The notes: generated from the sequence alone by a model not told the origin. DNA of 64,000 bases from Pseudomonas sp. RIT-PI-q (GCF_001297125.1 NZ_LHPC01000017.1:248001-312000); one strand, 5' to 3'; counted from the first letter of the stretch, positions 8,714 to 16,996 are shown. Numbers and translations: made by a program.

Positions 8714-9235
8714 ATGAAACTGCTGGATCTGTTGTTTGAGCGCTCGACGCGCCGTGTTGCCGACACCACCTCGCGACGCAAACTGCTCGCGCGCATGGGC
8801 TCGCTGATGGTCGCCGGTGCTGCATTGCCGCTGCTGTTGCCGCTGGATCGCACCAGCAAGGCCCTGGCCGCCGACAACCCGAAAGCCGGTGACCCGGGCG
8901 ATCCGAACAGCTGCGACTACTGGCGCTACTGTTCCATCGATGGCTTCTTGTGCAGCTGCTGCGGCGGGTCGGTGACGTCCTGCCCCCCGGGCACCGAAGC
9001 CTCGCAAGTGACCTGGATCGGCACCTGCCGCAACCCGGCCGACGGCAAGGACTACATCATTTCGTACAACGATTGCTGCGGTAAGCAAAGCTGCGCCCAG
9101 TGCGCCTGCACCCGTAACGACAGTGAAGAACCGGCCTATCGCCCGTTCAACAACAACGATGTGAACTGGTGCCTGGCCGCCAAATCGCACATCTATCACT
9201 GCACCGTTTCGATCATCCGTGGTGTCGCCGTTTAA
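8714..9235 (+). CDS. aauA: TTQ-bearing small (light) subunit of aromatic amine/methylamine dehydrogenase
   Basis: 173 residues. The long leader contains S-R-R-K-L-L followed by a hydrophobic stretch, a Tat-like signal, as in known light chains. The mature part is very Cys-rich (14 Cys, including F-L-C-S-C-C-G-G). W101 (V-T-W-I-G-T-C) and W152 (V-N-W-C) are 51 residues apart, the same spacing as the TTQ-forming tryptophans of methylamine dehydrogenase (57/108) and aromatic amine dehydrogenase (109/160). The catalytic Asp (D120, in N-D-C-C-G) and Thr (T164, in H-C-T) fall at the expected offsets. The enzyme oxidises primary amines to aldehydes in the periplasm. Confidence 0.93.
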   Translation: MKLLDLLFERSTRRVADTTSRRKLLARMGSLMVAGAALPLLLPLDRTSKALAADNPKAGDPGDPNSCDYWRYCSIDGFLCSCCGGSVTSCPPGTEASQVTWIGTCRNPADGKDYIISYNDCCGKQSCAQCACTRNDSEEPAYRPFNNNDVNWCLAAKSHIYHCTVSIIRGVAV

Positions 9236-9244
9236 CGCGCATTG

Positions 9245-9281
9245 ACCGTCGGTTGCTCGCGCAATCGGCGGTATTTTTTTT
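9245..9281 (+). terminator. Rho-independent terminator after the small-subunit gene
   Basis: A 12-base stem (9245-9256 with 9261-9272, two G-U pairs) with a TCGC loop is followed by a run of eight T. It lies 9 bases after the small-subunit stop and should separate the cytochrome gene downstream into another transcript, or allow read-through only in part. Confidence 0.88.
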
Positions 9282-9300
9282 AATGCCAGTCGATCAACCC

Positions 9301-9320
9301 ACAACACAACACAACACAAC
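9301..9320. repeat. Four tandem ACAAC units
   Basis: ACAAC is repeated four times without error. It directly follows the terminator and precedes a second simple repeat. Confidence 0.9.
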
Positions 9321-9323
9321 CGT

Positions 9324-9358
9324 AACCCGCAACCCGCAACCCGCAACCCGCAACCCGC
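9324..9358. repeat. Five tandem AACCCGC units
   Basis: The 7-base unit is repeated five times exactly and degenerates on both sides (GTAACCCGC before; AACGCTACGCAACCC after). It has no open-frame meaning here and is a candidate slippage site. Confidence 0.9.
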
Positions 9359-9373
9359 AACGCTACGCAACCC

Positions 9374-9596
9374 GTAGCAGCTGTCGAGCCTGCGAGGCTG
9401 CGTTCGGCTGCGAAGCAGTCGTAAAACCTGCGCATGCGGTTTAACTGACACACCGCAGCGCATGGTTTGGCGACTGCTTCGCAGCCGAACGCAGCCTCGC
9501 AAGCTCGACAGCTGCTACAGAGCCGAACGCAGCCTCGCAAGCTCGACAGCTGCTACAGAGCTGAATGCAGGCTCGACAGCGGCTACGCCGGCGTAG
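9374..9596. repeat. REPIN of the GTAGCAGCTGTCGAG type with a 38-base tandem duplication of its right arm
   Basis: The left arm starts at 9374 and the right arm ends near 9520. The right-arm unit (9483-9520) is repeated exactly with period 38 (9521-9558), and a third, degenerate copy follows to about 9596. Together with the terminator and simple repeats it fills the 410-base gap before the cytochrome gene; no other gene is seen there. Confidence 0.9.
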
Positions 9597-9645
9597 TTCG
9601 GTGCATAGGGTGCGTTTTTCAGGTAATCAACAAGAGGTGCTCGTC

Positions 9646-10167
9646 ATGCGTCGTTTGCTGTTGCTCGGTCTTGTCTGCGTCATGGCCACCCCGCTGGTGT
9701 ACGCCCGAGCCATTCCCGATCCAGCCCAGCGTCATGCGCCGGGCAACGAAGAACTGCAAAAGCCCATCGCCGAGGCCGGGTACAGCGTTGGCGTGAACTA
9801 CCAACTGCAATGCGCCGGCTGTCACTTGGGCAACGGCATGGGTTCCGCCGCCAATGACACGCCCCGGATGGCGGGGTTTGTCGGCAATTTCCTGAAAGTA
9901 CCGGGCGGGCGTGAGTTTCTCGTGCGGGTGCCCGGTATGTCGCAGTCCGCGCTGAACAACGCGCAGTTGGCTGATCTGCTCAACTGGCTGATGCGTGAAG
10001 ACGGCATGGCGGGAAAAAGCGCACCTGCCAACTATCAGCCCTACAGCGCCGATGAAGTCGCCGCGCTGCGCCACGAAACCATGCTCAACCTGCCAGGCAC
10101 CCGCGCCGGGTTGATCAAGGCCATGCGTGCGCAAGGCATCGCCATCGAGGACGGGATGAACGATTGA
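9646..10167 (+). CDS. Periplasmic monohaem cytochrome c, probable amine dehydrogenase partner
   Basis: 173 residues. ATG at 9646 gives a Sec signal (M-R-R-L-L-L-L-G, A-x-A site near residue 20); upstream in-frame ATGs lie in REP sequence. A single haem site, C56-A-G-C59-H60, is present, with several downstream Met that could be the sixth ligand. In the described Alcaligenes faecalis aau cluster a small monohaem cytochrome gene follows the small subunit, whereas mau clusters carry amicyanin and MauG. The position here supports an aau-type system. It could accept electrons from TTQ or serve in cofactor maturation. The stop is 7 bases from the convergent AraC gene stop. Confidence 0.82.
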   Translation: MRRLLLLGLVCVMATPLVYARAIPDPAQRHAPGNEELQKPIAEAGYSVGVNYQLQCAGCHLGNGMGSAANDTPRMAGFVGNFLKVPGGREFLVRVPGMSQSALNNAQLADLLNWLMREDGMAGKSAPANYQPYSADEVAALRHETMLNLPGTRAGLIKAMRAQGIAIEDGMND

Positions 10168-10174
10168 GCCCCGG

Positions 10175-11002
10175 TTATCGACGCTTGCCTTCCTGCAGCC
10201 ATTCGCGCGGACTGGTGCCGGTTTTACGGCGAAATGCCCGCGCCAGCGCCGAGGGGCTTTCGTAGCCGACTTCATCGGCAATCAGCGCAATCGACTTGCC
10301 TTCACGCAAGCGTTTCTGCGCCAGGCTGATCCGCCAGCTCACCAGGTAATCGACCGGCGTCTGCCCCACCACCAGACGAAAGTATTCGGCAAAACTGGCG
10401 CGCGACATGTTGGCCGCCGTCGAGAGTTCGGCCACGGTCCAGGCCTTGCCCGGTGAGTCGTGCATCAGGCTCAGGGAGCGCGCCAGGCGCGGGTCGGCGA
10501 GCCCGGCCATCATTCCCGGGCTCTGGTCGCGGTTGCTCAGAATGTGCCGCAGCAACTGAATCACCAGCAATTCGAACAACCGGTCCATCATCGCTTCGCG
10601 ACCACAAATGCCACCGAAGGCTTCGTTGAACAACCATTCCAGGGTGCCGGCCATGGTCGGCACGTCATCGAGATCAAGGATCAGGTAATCGGGCAACGCT
10701 GCGGCCAGAGCATTCCCCGCGCCGCCATCAAAGGTCAGCGAGGCGCACACCAGTTGCGTGTCCGTGGCATCCGAGGCAAACAGTCGATGACGGTACGGCC
10801 GAGGGAAAAAGATCAACGTAGGCTTGGTCAGGTGCAGGGTGCGCTCATCGGCCAATTTGAGGTCCAGTTCGCCGACCTGGAGCAAATGCAGATGCCCACA
10901 CGCCTGCTCGCCATCAAAGCCGGTGGTGCCGCAAAACGTCCCGCTGTGAAAGGTCCCGGCATTGACGCCGAAATGCGTGAGCAACGTGGACAAGCGATCC
11001 AT
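10175..11002 (-). CDS. AraC-family regulator with N-terminal cupin domain
   Basis: 275 residues starting at ATG 11002 with GGGAGC upstream. The first ~110 residues form a cupin-like sensor domain (C-G-H-L-H-L-L, G-E-L-D-L). The last ~100 residues hold two helix-turn-helix motifs ending V-G-Y-E-S-P-S-A-L-A-R-A-F-R-R and the typical G-T-S-P-R-E-W tail. It is divergent from the AhpD-like gene with a 134-base shared promoter region, so that gene is the most likely target. It converges on the cytochrome gene, so a role in amine dehydrogenase control is possible but not shown. Confidence 0.87.
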   Translation of the reverse strand: MDRLSTLLTHFGVNAGTFHSGTFCGTTGFDGEQACGHLHLLQVGELDLKLADERTLHLTKPTLIFFPRPYRHRLFASDATDTQLVCASLTFDGGAGNALAAALPDYLILDLDDVPTMAGTLEWLFNEAFGGICGREAMMDRLFELLVIQLLRHILSNRDQSPGMMAGLADPRLARSLSLMHDSPGKAWTVAELSTAANMSRASFAEYFRLVVGQTPVDYLVSWRISLAQKRLREGKSIALIADEVGYESPSALARAFRRKTGTSPREWLQEGKRR

Positions 11003-11136
11003 GGACAGGCTCCCGAGGGCATATTTGGACGATCTGTCGCATATCCTCGACGATTTGCACCCTAAAGACCAGCTTGTCTCACTAGCATGAGCTCCGTACC
11101 CAGCGCACACCGCGCTTCACTCGACGGAGAATCACC

Positions 11137-11655
11137 ATGAGCCGCATCAACACCCTGAGCCTTGAACACGCCACCGACGCCACCCGCCCGCTGCTGGAAG
11201 GCGTGCAGAAAAAAATCGGCTTTTTGCCGAATGTCTTCAAGACGCTGGCCCATGCACCCGCCGTGCTGTCGTCCTACCTGCAACAGTCTGTGGCCCTGGG
11301 CAAGACGTCCTTGAGCGCCACTGAAAAAGAAGCGATTTTCCTCGCCACGTCCCAGGTCAATGGCTGCGACTACTGCCTGGCGGCACACACGCTGTTTGCC
11401 GGCAAGGCCGGACTGTCGGCGCAAGACATCATCAGCGCTCGACACGGCCAGCTCAATGCATTTGCCACCCTCGCCCGGCAGATCACCGAAACCCGTGGCC
11501 ACCTGAGCAACGAGCAGATTGAAGCGGCACGAGCAGCCGGTATCGACGATGCCAAGATCATTGAGGTGATTGCCCACGTGGCGTCACAGACGCTGACCAA
11601 TTACCTGAACAATGCCGCCCTGACCGAGATCGACTTCCCGGCCATCGATGCCTGA
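11137..11655 (+). CDS. Carboxymuconolactone decarboxylase/AhpD-like peroxidase-related protein
   Basis: 172 residues. It carries the AhpD-core motif with E upstream and C-D-Y-C-L-A-A-H, i.e. C-x2-C-x3-H, and the all-helical CMD domain spanning about residues 40-110. Proteins of this type act as thiol-dependent peroxidases or alkylhydroperoxide partners rather than as decarboxylases. RBS GGAG lies about 8 bases upstream. The neighbouring glutaredoxin gene (29 bases downstream) suggests a thiol-redox role, perhaps supplying reducing equivalents. The divergent AraC gene probably regulates it. Confidence 0.85.
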   Translation: MSRINTLSLEHATDATRPLLEGVQKKIGFLPNVFKTLAHAPAVLSSYLQQSVALGKTSLSATEKEAIFLATSQVNGCDYCLAAHTLFAGKAGLSAQDIISARHGQLNAFATLARQITETRGHLSNEQIEAARAAGIDDAKIIEVIAHVASQTLTNYLNNAALTEIDFPAIDA

Positions 11656-11684
11656 ATGCCACTGTTAACTTCGGAGTACCGGTT

Positions 11685-11936
11685 ATGAACACTGTGACGC
11701 TTTACACCACCGACACCTGCCCGTACTGCCGCAACGCCAAGGCGCTGCTGGCCCGCAAGGGGATAGAGGCCTTGGAAATAAACGTTCAGGCTGAGCCTGG
11801 GAAGTTTGAGGAGATGATCAGCCGCAGCGGGCGTCGCAGCGTGCCGCAGATTTTTATCGGTAACACGCATGTTGGGGGCTTTGATGACCTGGCGAAGCTG
11901 GATCGCCAGGGTGGACTGATGTCGATGTTGGCTTGA
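11685..11936 (+). CDS. Glutaredoxin (GrxC/Grx3 type)
   Basis: 83 residues, the usual size of a bacterial dithiol glutaredoxin. The active site is C-P-Y-C near the N-terminus (T-C-P-Y-C-R), followed by the cis-Pro stretch S-V-P-Q-I-F-I and the G-G-F-D-D glutathione-binding turn. ATG at 11685 has a GGAG ribosome site. It follows the AhpD-like gene closely and is probably co-transcribed. The housekeeping Pseudomonas grxC normally sits beside secB, so this may be a second copy. Confidence 0.9.
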   Translation: MNTVTLYTTDTCPYCRNAKALLARKGIEALEINVQAEPGKFEEMISRSGRRSVPQIFIGNTHVGGFDDLAKLDRQGGLMSMLA

Positions 11937-11964
11937 AGCGATAACTGTGTCGCTTGTGATGGCC

Positions 11965-12050
11965 CCTTCGCGAGCAAGCCCGCTCCCACATTTGACCGAG
12001 TTTTCCAGTCGGACGCGGTCAAATGTGGGAGCGGGCTTGCTCGCGAAGGC
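11965..12050. repeat. REPIN: CGCGAGCAAGCCCGCTCCCACATTTGACC-type inverted pair
   Basis: Arms at about 11965-11997 and 12018-12050 are nearly perfect inverse copies. It lies between the convergent glutaredoxin and small secreted protein genes and could end both transcripts. Confidence 0.92.
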
Positions 12051-12089
12051 GGCCTGACAGACACCGCAGCCACGCCAGACACTTCCCCA

Positions 12090-12425
12090 TCACTTACGCG
12101 CCAACTTGTACCTCAAACAATCCTCATAAAAACCCTCACGGATCGCCGCCGGTTTGATCCGTGAGTTGCTGTCGTACGTCTGCTCGGTAATGCCCATGGC
12201 CATCATGCGCATCCATGGCTTGCTGAACTTGTACGCCTGCAACTTCTGGCGCGCGGCATACAGCGAGACGCCAGCCAGTTTCAGTTCCTGGGCCCTGGCA
12301 GCCGTCCCCGCCCCCCAGCTGCACATATAACGATCATTGGACACCAGCTCTCTGGCCTGGACCGAAGCAACCATGCTCGCCAGCCCACAGGCCATCAGCG
12401 TGATCATCACATTGCGCATTTGCAT
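12090..12425 (-). CDS. Small secreted protein of unknown function
   Basis: 111 residues starting at ATG 12425 (AGGGTCGG just upstream; a second in-frame ATG at 12419 is possible). A Sec signal peptide ends V-Q-A near residue 24. The mature part has two Cys (M-C-S-W near the start and E-D-C-L near the end) that could pair, and is basic. I do not recognise the family. It stands alone between the glutaredoxin and the divergent antiporter gene. Confidence 0.7.
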   Translation of the reverse strand: MQMRNVMITLMACGLASMVASVQARELVSNDRYMCSWGAGTAARAQELKLAGVSLYAARQKLQAYKFSKPWMRMMAMGITEQTYDSNSRIKPAAIREGFYEDCLRYKLARK

Positions 12426-12603
12426 CCGACCCTAACTAACTGAATATAAATTGATTTTGGTCAATAACTCGACGCTTCGGGGCCAGCAAAATGCCTTACG
12501 TGCGCGATAGTTTGTTTTCTCGGTGTCTGACGGACATTTCTGGCGAGATTTCAAACCTTTGCTATAGCTAACACTTCCAAATGCAATTCAGTGAGGCAAC
12601 GGA

Positions 12604-14007
12604 ATGTCAGTCGCAAAGAAAATGACGGTGGGGCAACTGACGATGTTGACGGCCGTCAACATGTTGGGCTCAGGCATTGTGTTGTTGCCGACCAAACTCG
12701 CCGAAGTCGGCGGTATCTCCATTCTTTCCTGGCTGATCACGGCCACCGGTTCCCTGGCGCTGGCCTATGCCTTTGCGCGCTGCGGCATGCTCAGTCGCAA
12801 GACCGGGGGCATGGGCGGTTATGCCGAATACACCTTCGGCAAGGCCGGCAACTACATCACCAACTACACCTATGGCCTCTCGTTGTTGATTGCCAACGTG
12901 GCGATCAGCATTACGGCGGTCGGCTATATCCAGGAGCTGTTCCACATCAAGCTTGATTCACTGCAAGTGGGCCTGGCGACCATCGCGCTGTTGTGGATCA
13001 CCACGTTCGCCAACTTCGGCGGCGCGCGGATTACCGGCCGGATCGGTGCGGTCACGGTCTGGGGAGTCATCGCGCCAGTAGTGCTGGTGTCCACCATCGG
13101 CTGGTTCTGGTTCGACAGCAGTGTCTACGCCGCCGGTTGGAACCCGCACAACATGGGCATGTTCGACGCCGCAGGTGCATCGGTGGCGATCACCTTGTGG
13201 GCGTTCCTCGGCCTGGAATCGGCGTGCGCCAACACCGACGCGGTGGAGAACCCAGAGAAGAACGTGCCGATTGCCGTACTCGGCGGCACCCTCGGCGCGG
13301 CGGTGATCTACATCGTTTCCACCAACGTCATCGCCGGTATTGTCGATAACCCGGAACTGGTTGCCTCCACCGCACCGTTCGGATTGGTCTTTGCCAAGAT
13401 GTTCACCCCGTTGGTCGGCGATATTGTGATGGCCGCGATGGTACTCGCCTGCATCGGTTCGTTGCTGGGTTGGCAGTTCACCATTGCCCAGGTGTACAAA
13501 AGCTCGGCGGACACCGGTTATTTCCTGTCGATCTTCGCCAAGTCCAACAAGGCTGGCACACCAATTGTCGGCATGCTGGTCCTGCTGGCAGCGCAGACGG
13601 CGCTGGCGCTGCTCACCATCAGTCCGGACCTGAGCAAGCAGTTCGATACCCTGGTCAACCTCGCGGTAGTCACCAACCTGGTGCCGTACATCCTGTCCAT
13701 GGCCGCCTTGATGACCATGCAAAAAGTCTCCAACGTTCCGGCGGGCAAAGCCCTGATCAGCAACATCATCGCCTGGATCGCGGCGGCCTATAGCTACCTG
13801 GCGCTCTACAGTTCGGGCGAGCAAGCGTTGATGCTCGGCGGTGTGGCGACCATTTTCGGTTACACGCTGTTCGGCTTCGTCAACAACCGCCTGATCCGTC
13901 TCGAAGCGCTCAACAACAGTGTGCCGACGCAGACCGTCAGCGCGCAGCACCTCACGGGCGAACCAGTGCCGGTGAATAGCTTGAATAAAGTCACTGTGGA
14001 GGTTTAA
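12604..14007 (+). CDS. APC-family basic amino acid/diamine antiporter, CadB/PotE-like
   Basis: 467 residues with about 12 membrane helices and the N-terminal G-S-G-I motif of amino acid/polyamine antiporters (M-L-G-S-G-I-V-L-L-P). The F-L-G-L-E-S-A helix 6 motif is present. It ends two bases before the decarboxylase gene, as in the P. aeruginosa PA1819-ldcA pair. The most likely job is exchange of external lysine for cadaverine, with ornithine/putrescine or arginine/agmatine as alternatives. The 178-base upstream gap should hold the promoter; a TATAGC box is visible near 12563. Confidence 0.85.
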   Translation: MSVAKKMTVGQLTMLTAVNMLGSGIVLLPTKLAEVGGISILSWLITATGSLALAYAFARCGMLSRKTGGMGGYAEYTFGKAGNYITNYTYGLSLLIANVAISITAVGYIQELFHIKLDSLQVGLATIALLWITTFANFGGARITGRIGAVTVWGVIAPVVLVSTIGWFWFDSSVYAAGWNPHNMGMFDAAGASVAITLWAFLGLESACANTDAVENPEKNVPIAVLGGTLGAAVIYIVSTNVIAGIVDNPELVASTAPFGLVFAKMFTPLVGDIVMAAMVLACIGSLLGWQFTIAQVYKSSADTGYFLSIFAKSNKAGTPIVGMLVLLAAQTALALLTISPDLSKQFDTLVNLAVVTNLVPYILSMAALMTMQKVSNVPAGKALISNIIAWIAAAYSYLALYSSGEQALMLGGVATIFGYTLFGFVNNRLIRLEALNNSVPTQTVSAQHLTGEPVPVNSLNKVTVEV

Positions 14008-14009
14008 TC

Positions 14010-16295
14010 ATGACGGAATATAGACACTCGCTCGGGATGCTGACGCTATTGGTCAGCAGCCCGCCGGACAAACGCACCGTCTTCGGCCGCGCCTTGCAAC
14101 AGTTGGTCAACGATGTGGAGGAACGCGCCGTCCACGTGCTGGCATCGGAAACCCTGAGCGATGCCACCTCGATCCTGCGTTCGGACCCGGCCATTCAATG
14201 TGTGCTGCTCAGCTGGGAAATGGACAAGAGCGAAGGCCACGAAGAATGCATCAACTTGCTGGTCAGCCTGCGTGAGCGCAACACCCGCGTACCGGTGTTC
14301 CTGATCAGCGACCGCAGCACCGCGTCGAGCATTCCGCTGGTGGTCATGCAGCACGCCGATGACTTCATCTGGCTGCCCGAAGACACCAGCCGTTTCCTCA
14401 GCGGGCGCATCCTGGCGGCCATCGAACGCTATCGCCAGGCCGCCCTGCCGCCGATGTTCGGTGCGCTGGTGAAGTTCTCCCGCACCTATGAATATTCCTG
14501 GCACACCCCAGGACACGCGGGCGGCACGGCGTTTCTGAAAAGCACCGCCGGGCGCGCGTTCTACGAGTTCTTCGGCGAAAACCTGCTGCGTTCCGACCTG
14601 TCGATTTCGGTCGGTGAACTCGGTTCGCTGCTCGATCACAGCGGCCCGATCGGCCAGGGCGAGCGTTACGCGGCCAAGGTCTTCGGCGCGCACCGCACCT
14701 ATTACGTGACCAACGGCTCGTCGACCTCCAACCGCGTCATCCTGATGGCCAGCGTCACGCGCAATCAGATTGCCCTGTGCGACCGCAACTGCCACAAGTC
14801 CGCCGAGCATGCGATGACCCTGTCCGGGGCCATTCCGACGTACCTGGTGCCGACGCGAAACCGCTACGGCATCATCGGCCCGATCCTCCCGCAAACCCTG
14901 AGCGCCGAAGGTGTGAAAGCGGCCATTGCCAACAACCCGCTGGTCAAGAAAGGCATCGACCCGACGCCGGTACATGCCATCGTCACCAACTCCACCTACG
15001 ACGGCCTGACCTACAACGTCACCCGTGTTGAAGAGCTGCTGGGCCAGAGCGTCGACCGCCTGCATTTCGACGAAGCCTGGTACGGTTACGCACGTTTCAA
15101 CCCGCTGTATCGCGAACGCCATGCCATGCACGGCAGCCCGGACGATCACGACGACTCGAAGCCAACCGTGTTCGCCACCCAATCCACGCACAAGCTGTTG
15201 GCGGCGCTGTCCCAGGCCTCGATGATTCACGTGCGCAACGGCCGCAACCCGATCGAGCACGCGCGCTTCAACGAGTCGTTCATGATGCACGCCTCGACCT
15301 CGCCCAACTACGCGATCATGGCGTCCTGCGACGTCAGCTCGGCGATGATGGAAGCGCCGAGCGGGCAGATTCTCACCAGCGAATCCATCGAAGAAGCCGT
15401 GTCCTTCCGCCAGGTCATCTCGCGCATGCACCACGAGATGCAGAGCAAGAACGACTGGTTCTTCACTTGCTGGCAGCCACCCACCGTGCAGGTGGGCAAT
15501 GCGCCGGTGCCGTTCCATGAGGTGGACCCGGTACTGCTGAAAACCGAGCCGAACTGCTGGGTCCTGCACCCGAACGAGGTGTGGCACGGTTTCGGTGACA
15601 TCGAGGAAGGCTACTGCATGCTGGACCCGATCAAGGTCTCGGTGCTCAGCCCCGGCATGGGCGACGACGGCAACCTGCTCGCCTCGGGCATCCCGGCCTG
15701 CGTGCTCACGGCGTACCTCGGACGTCAGGGCATCGTGGTCGAGAAAACCACCGACTTCACCATCCTGTTCCTGTTCTCCATCGGCATCACCAAAGGCAAA
15801 TGGGGCACGCTGGTCAATGCCCTGCTCGACTTCAAGCGCGACTATGACGACAACGTCGAACTGGAGTTGTGCCTGCCTGACCTGCTGGCCGCCAACCAGG
15901 CACGTTACGCCGGCATGGGCATCAAGGACCTGGCCGACGAAATCTTCGCTGCCATGAAGAAACACAAAACCACGTACAACATGTCACAGGCCTTCGGCAC
16001 GCTGCCCAAAGCCGAATTCAGCCCGGTGGAGGCCTACGAAAAACTGGTGCGCAACGACATCGAACTGGTGACCCTGGAAGAAGCCGCCGGACGCATCGCC
16101 GCGACCGGCATCGTGCCTTATCCACCGGGCATTCCTTTGCTGATGCCGGGCGAAAACGCCGGGCCTGCGGATGGCCCGTTGCTGGCCTACCTCAAGGCCC
16201 TGGAAGCCTTCGACAAATCCTTCCCCGGGTTCACCCATGACACCCACGGGATCGAAGCCGAGGCCGGGGTTTACCGGATGTTGGTCCTGAAATGA
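14010..16295 (+). CDS. ldcA: PLP-dependent Orn/Lys/Arg decarboxylase, LdcA-type lysine decarboxylase
   Basis: 761 residues, full length for the inducible Orn/Lys/Arg decarboxylase family. An N-terminal receiver-like wing domain (about 1-140) is followed by the linker H-T-P-G-H-A-G-G, then the PLP fold with D-E-A-W-Y-G-Y and the Schiff-base Lys K395 in S-T-H-K-L-L. A C-terminal domain follows with P-Y-P-P-G-I-P. The tight pairing with an antiporter and the length match P. aeruginosa LdcA (lysine to cadaverine). Arginine or ornithine specificity cannot be excluded by reading alone. Confidence 0.85.
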   Translation: MTEYRHSLGMLTLLVSSPPDKRTVFGRALQQLVNDVEERAVHVLASETLSDATSILRSDPAIQCVLLSWEMDKSEGHEECINLLVSLRERNTRVPVFLISDRSTASSIPLVVMQHADDFIWLPEDTSRFLSGRILAAIERYRQAALPPMFGALVKFSRTYEYSWHTPGHAGGTAFLKSTAGRAFYEFFGENLLRSDLSISVGELGSLLDHSGPIGQGERYAAKVFGAHRTYYVTNGSSTSNRVILMASVTRNQIALCDRNCHKSAEHAMTLSGAIPTYLVPTRNRYGIIGPILPQTLSAEGVKAAIANNPLVKKGIDPTPVHAIVTNSTYDGLTYNVTRVEELLGQSVDRLHFDEAWYGYARFNPLYRERHAMHGSPDDHDDSKPTVFATQSTHKLLAALSQASMIHVRNGRNPIEHARFNESFMMHASTSPNYAIMASCDVSSAMMEAPSGQILTSESIEEAVSFRQVISRMHHEMQSKNDWFFTCWQPPTVQVGNAPVPFHEVDPVLLKTEPNCWVLHPNEVWHGFGDIEEGYCMLDPIKVSVLSPGMGDDGNLLASGIPACVLTAYLGRQGIVVEKTTDFTILFLFSIGITKGKWGTLVNALLDFKRDYDDNVELELCLPDLLAANQARYAGMGIKDLADEIFAAMKKHKTTYNMSQAFGTLPKAEFSPVEAYEKLVRNDIELVTLEEAAGRIAATGIVPYPPGIPLLMPGENAGPADGPLLAYLKALEAFDKSFPGFTHDTHGIEAEAGVYRMLVLK

Positions 16296-16355
16296 GGTAG
16301 TCCCCACGTCCAGCGCTTTCGGCCGTCCATCAATGTGATGAGACGGCCACTCCCC

Positions 16356-16488
16356 TGTAGCAGCTGGCGAAGCCTGCGTTCGGCTGCGAAGCAGTCGTGA
16401 AATCAGCGTTCGCGGTGTGTCAGACAAACCTTGCAGGCTGAATTTACGACTGCTTCGCAGCCGAACGCAGGCTTCGCCAGCTGCTACA
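16356..16488. repeat. REPIN: GTAGCAGCTGGCGAAGCCTGCG-type inverted pair
   Basis: Arms 16356-16398 and 16446-16488 pair over more than 35 bases. A short unrelated dyad (GGCCGTC/GACGGCC, 16321-16348) lies just upstream. No gene is visible in the gap 16296-16594. Confidence 0.92.
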
Positions 16489-16594
16489 CAAGGCGGGCGT
16501 CGCCATTGAAATATTGCCTGACAGGTATCAAAGCCTCTTTGCCGCTCCAAACGCTATGGGCAAACTCGATCGTCGCGCACTATGATTGAACCCC

Positions 16595-16996
16595 ATGACG
16601 ATCTCTGCTCCGATCCGCCAACCCTGCCCGCCCGGCGCCTGCGATTGCGGGCGTGACCCGCTGCTGGAAACACCGGGCGCGGATGTGCGCATCCTGCTGC
16701 TGACGCGAGCCGAGGAAAAACGCCTGATCGAACGCCTGGAAAACCTCCAGAGCCTGAGCGACCTCGAGCGTCTGCAACAGCGGATGTACGAACAGTTGGG
16801 CATCCGCATCAGCATCGTCCCCAGCTTCAACGAAGTGCGGACCATGCGCGGCATCGGCATCAACATCGGTGAATTGCCGGGGCTGTGCCGCAAGACCCGC
16901 GCCTCCATCCCGGCGGCCATTCGCCGCGCACTGGAGAAGCGACCGGAGATTGCCTACGAACTGCTCAACGCCAACGACCTGTTGCGCGACGCGTAA
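16595..16996 (+). CDS. Conserved hypothetical protein with N-terminal Cys cluster
   Basis: 133 residues from ATG 16595; an in-frame TTG at 16586 is possible, but neither has a convincing Shine-Dalgarno. The N-terminus carries C-P-P-G-A-C-D-C-G-R-D, a close Cys cluster that could bind metal. The middle is a charged helical stretch (E-E-K-R-L-I-E-R-L-E) and the end is basic. I do not recognise a named family, and the neighbours give no functional hint. Confidence 0.65.
   Translation: MTISAPIRQPCPPGACDCGRDPLLETPGADVRILLLTRAEEKRLIERLENLQSLSDLERLQQRMYEQLGIRISIVPSFNEVRTMRGIGINIGELPGLCRKTRASIPAAIRRALEKRPEIAYELLNANDLLRDA

Noticed and set aside
9301..9558. Possible CRISPR array
   Set aside because: Units are 5, 7 and 38 bases in tandem without unique spacers; these are simple repeats and a REP duplication.
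10175..11002. AraC gene as direct regulator of the amine dehydrogenase
   Set aside because: It is convergent with the cytochrome gene and divergent from the AhpD-like gene, so the sequence supports only the latter as its likely target.
12500..12603. ArgR-like half sites before the antiporter gene
   Set aside because: TGTCTGACGG and nearby AT stretches resemble the P. aeruginosa ArgR pattern only weakly; not enough for a site call.
14046..15965. 639-codon minus-strand frame opposite ldcA
   Set aside because: Antisense shadow in high-GC DNA; ldcA has a full PLP motif set.
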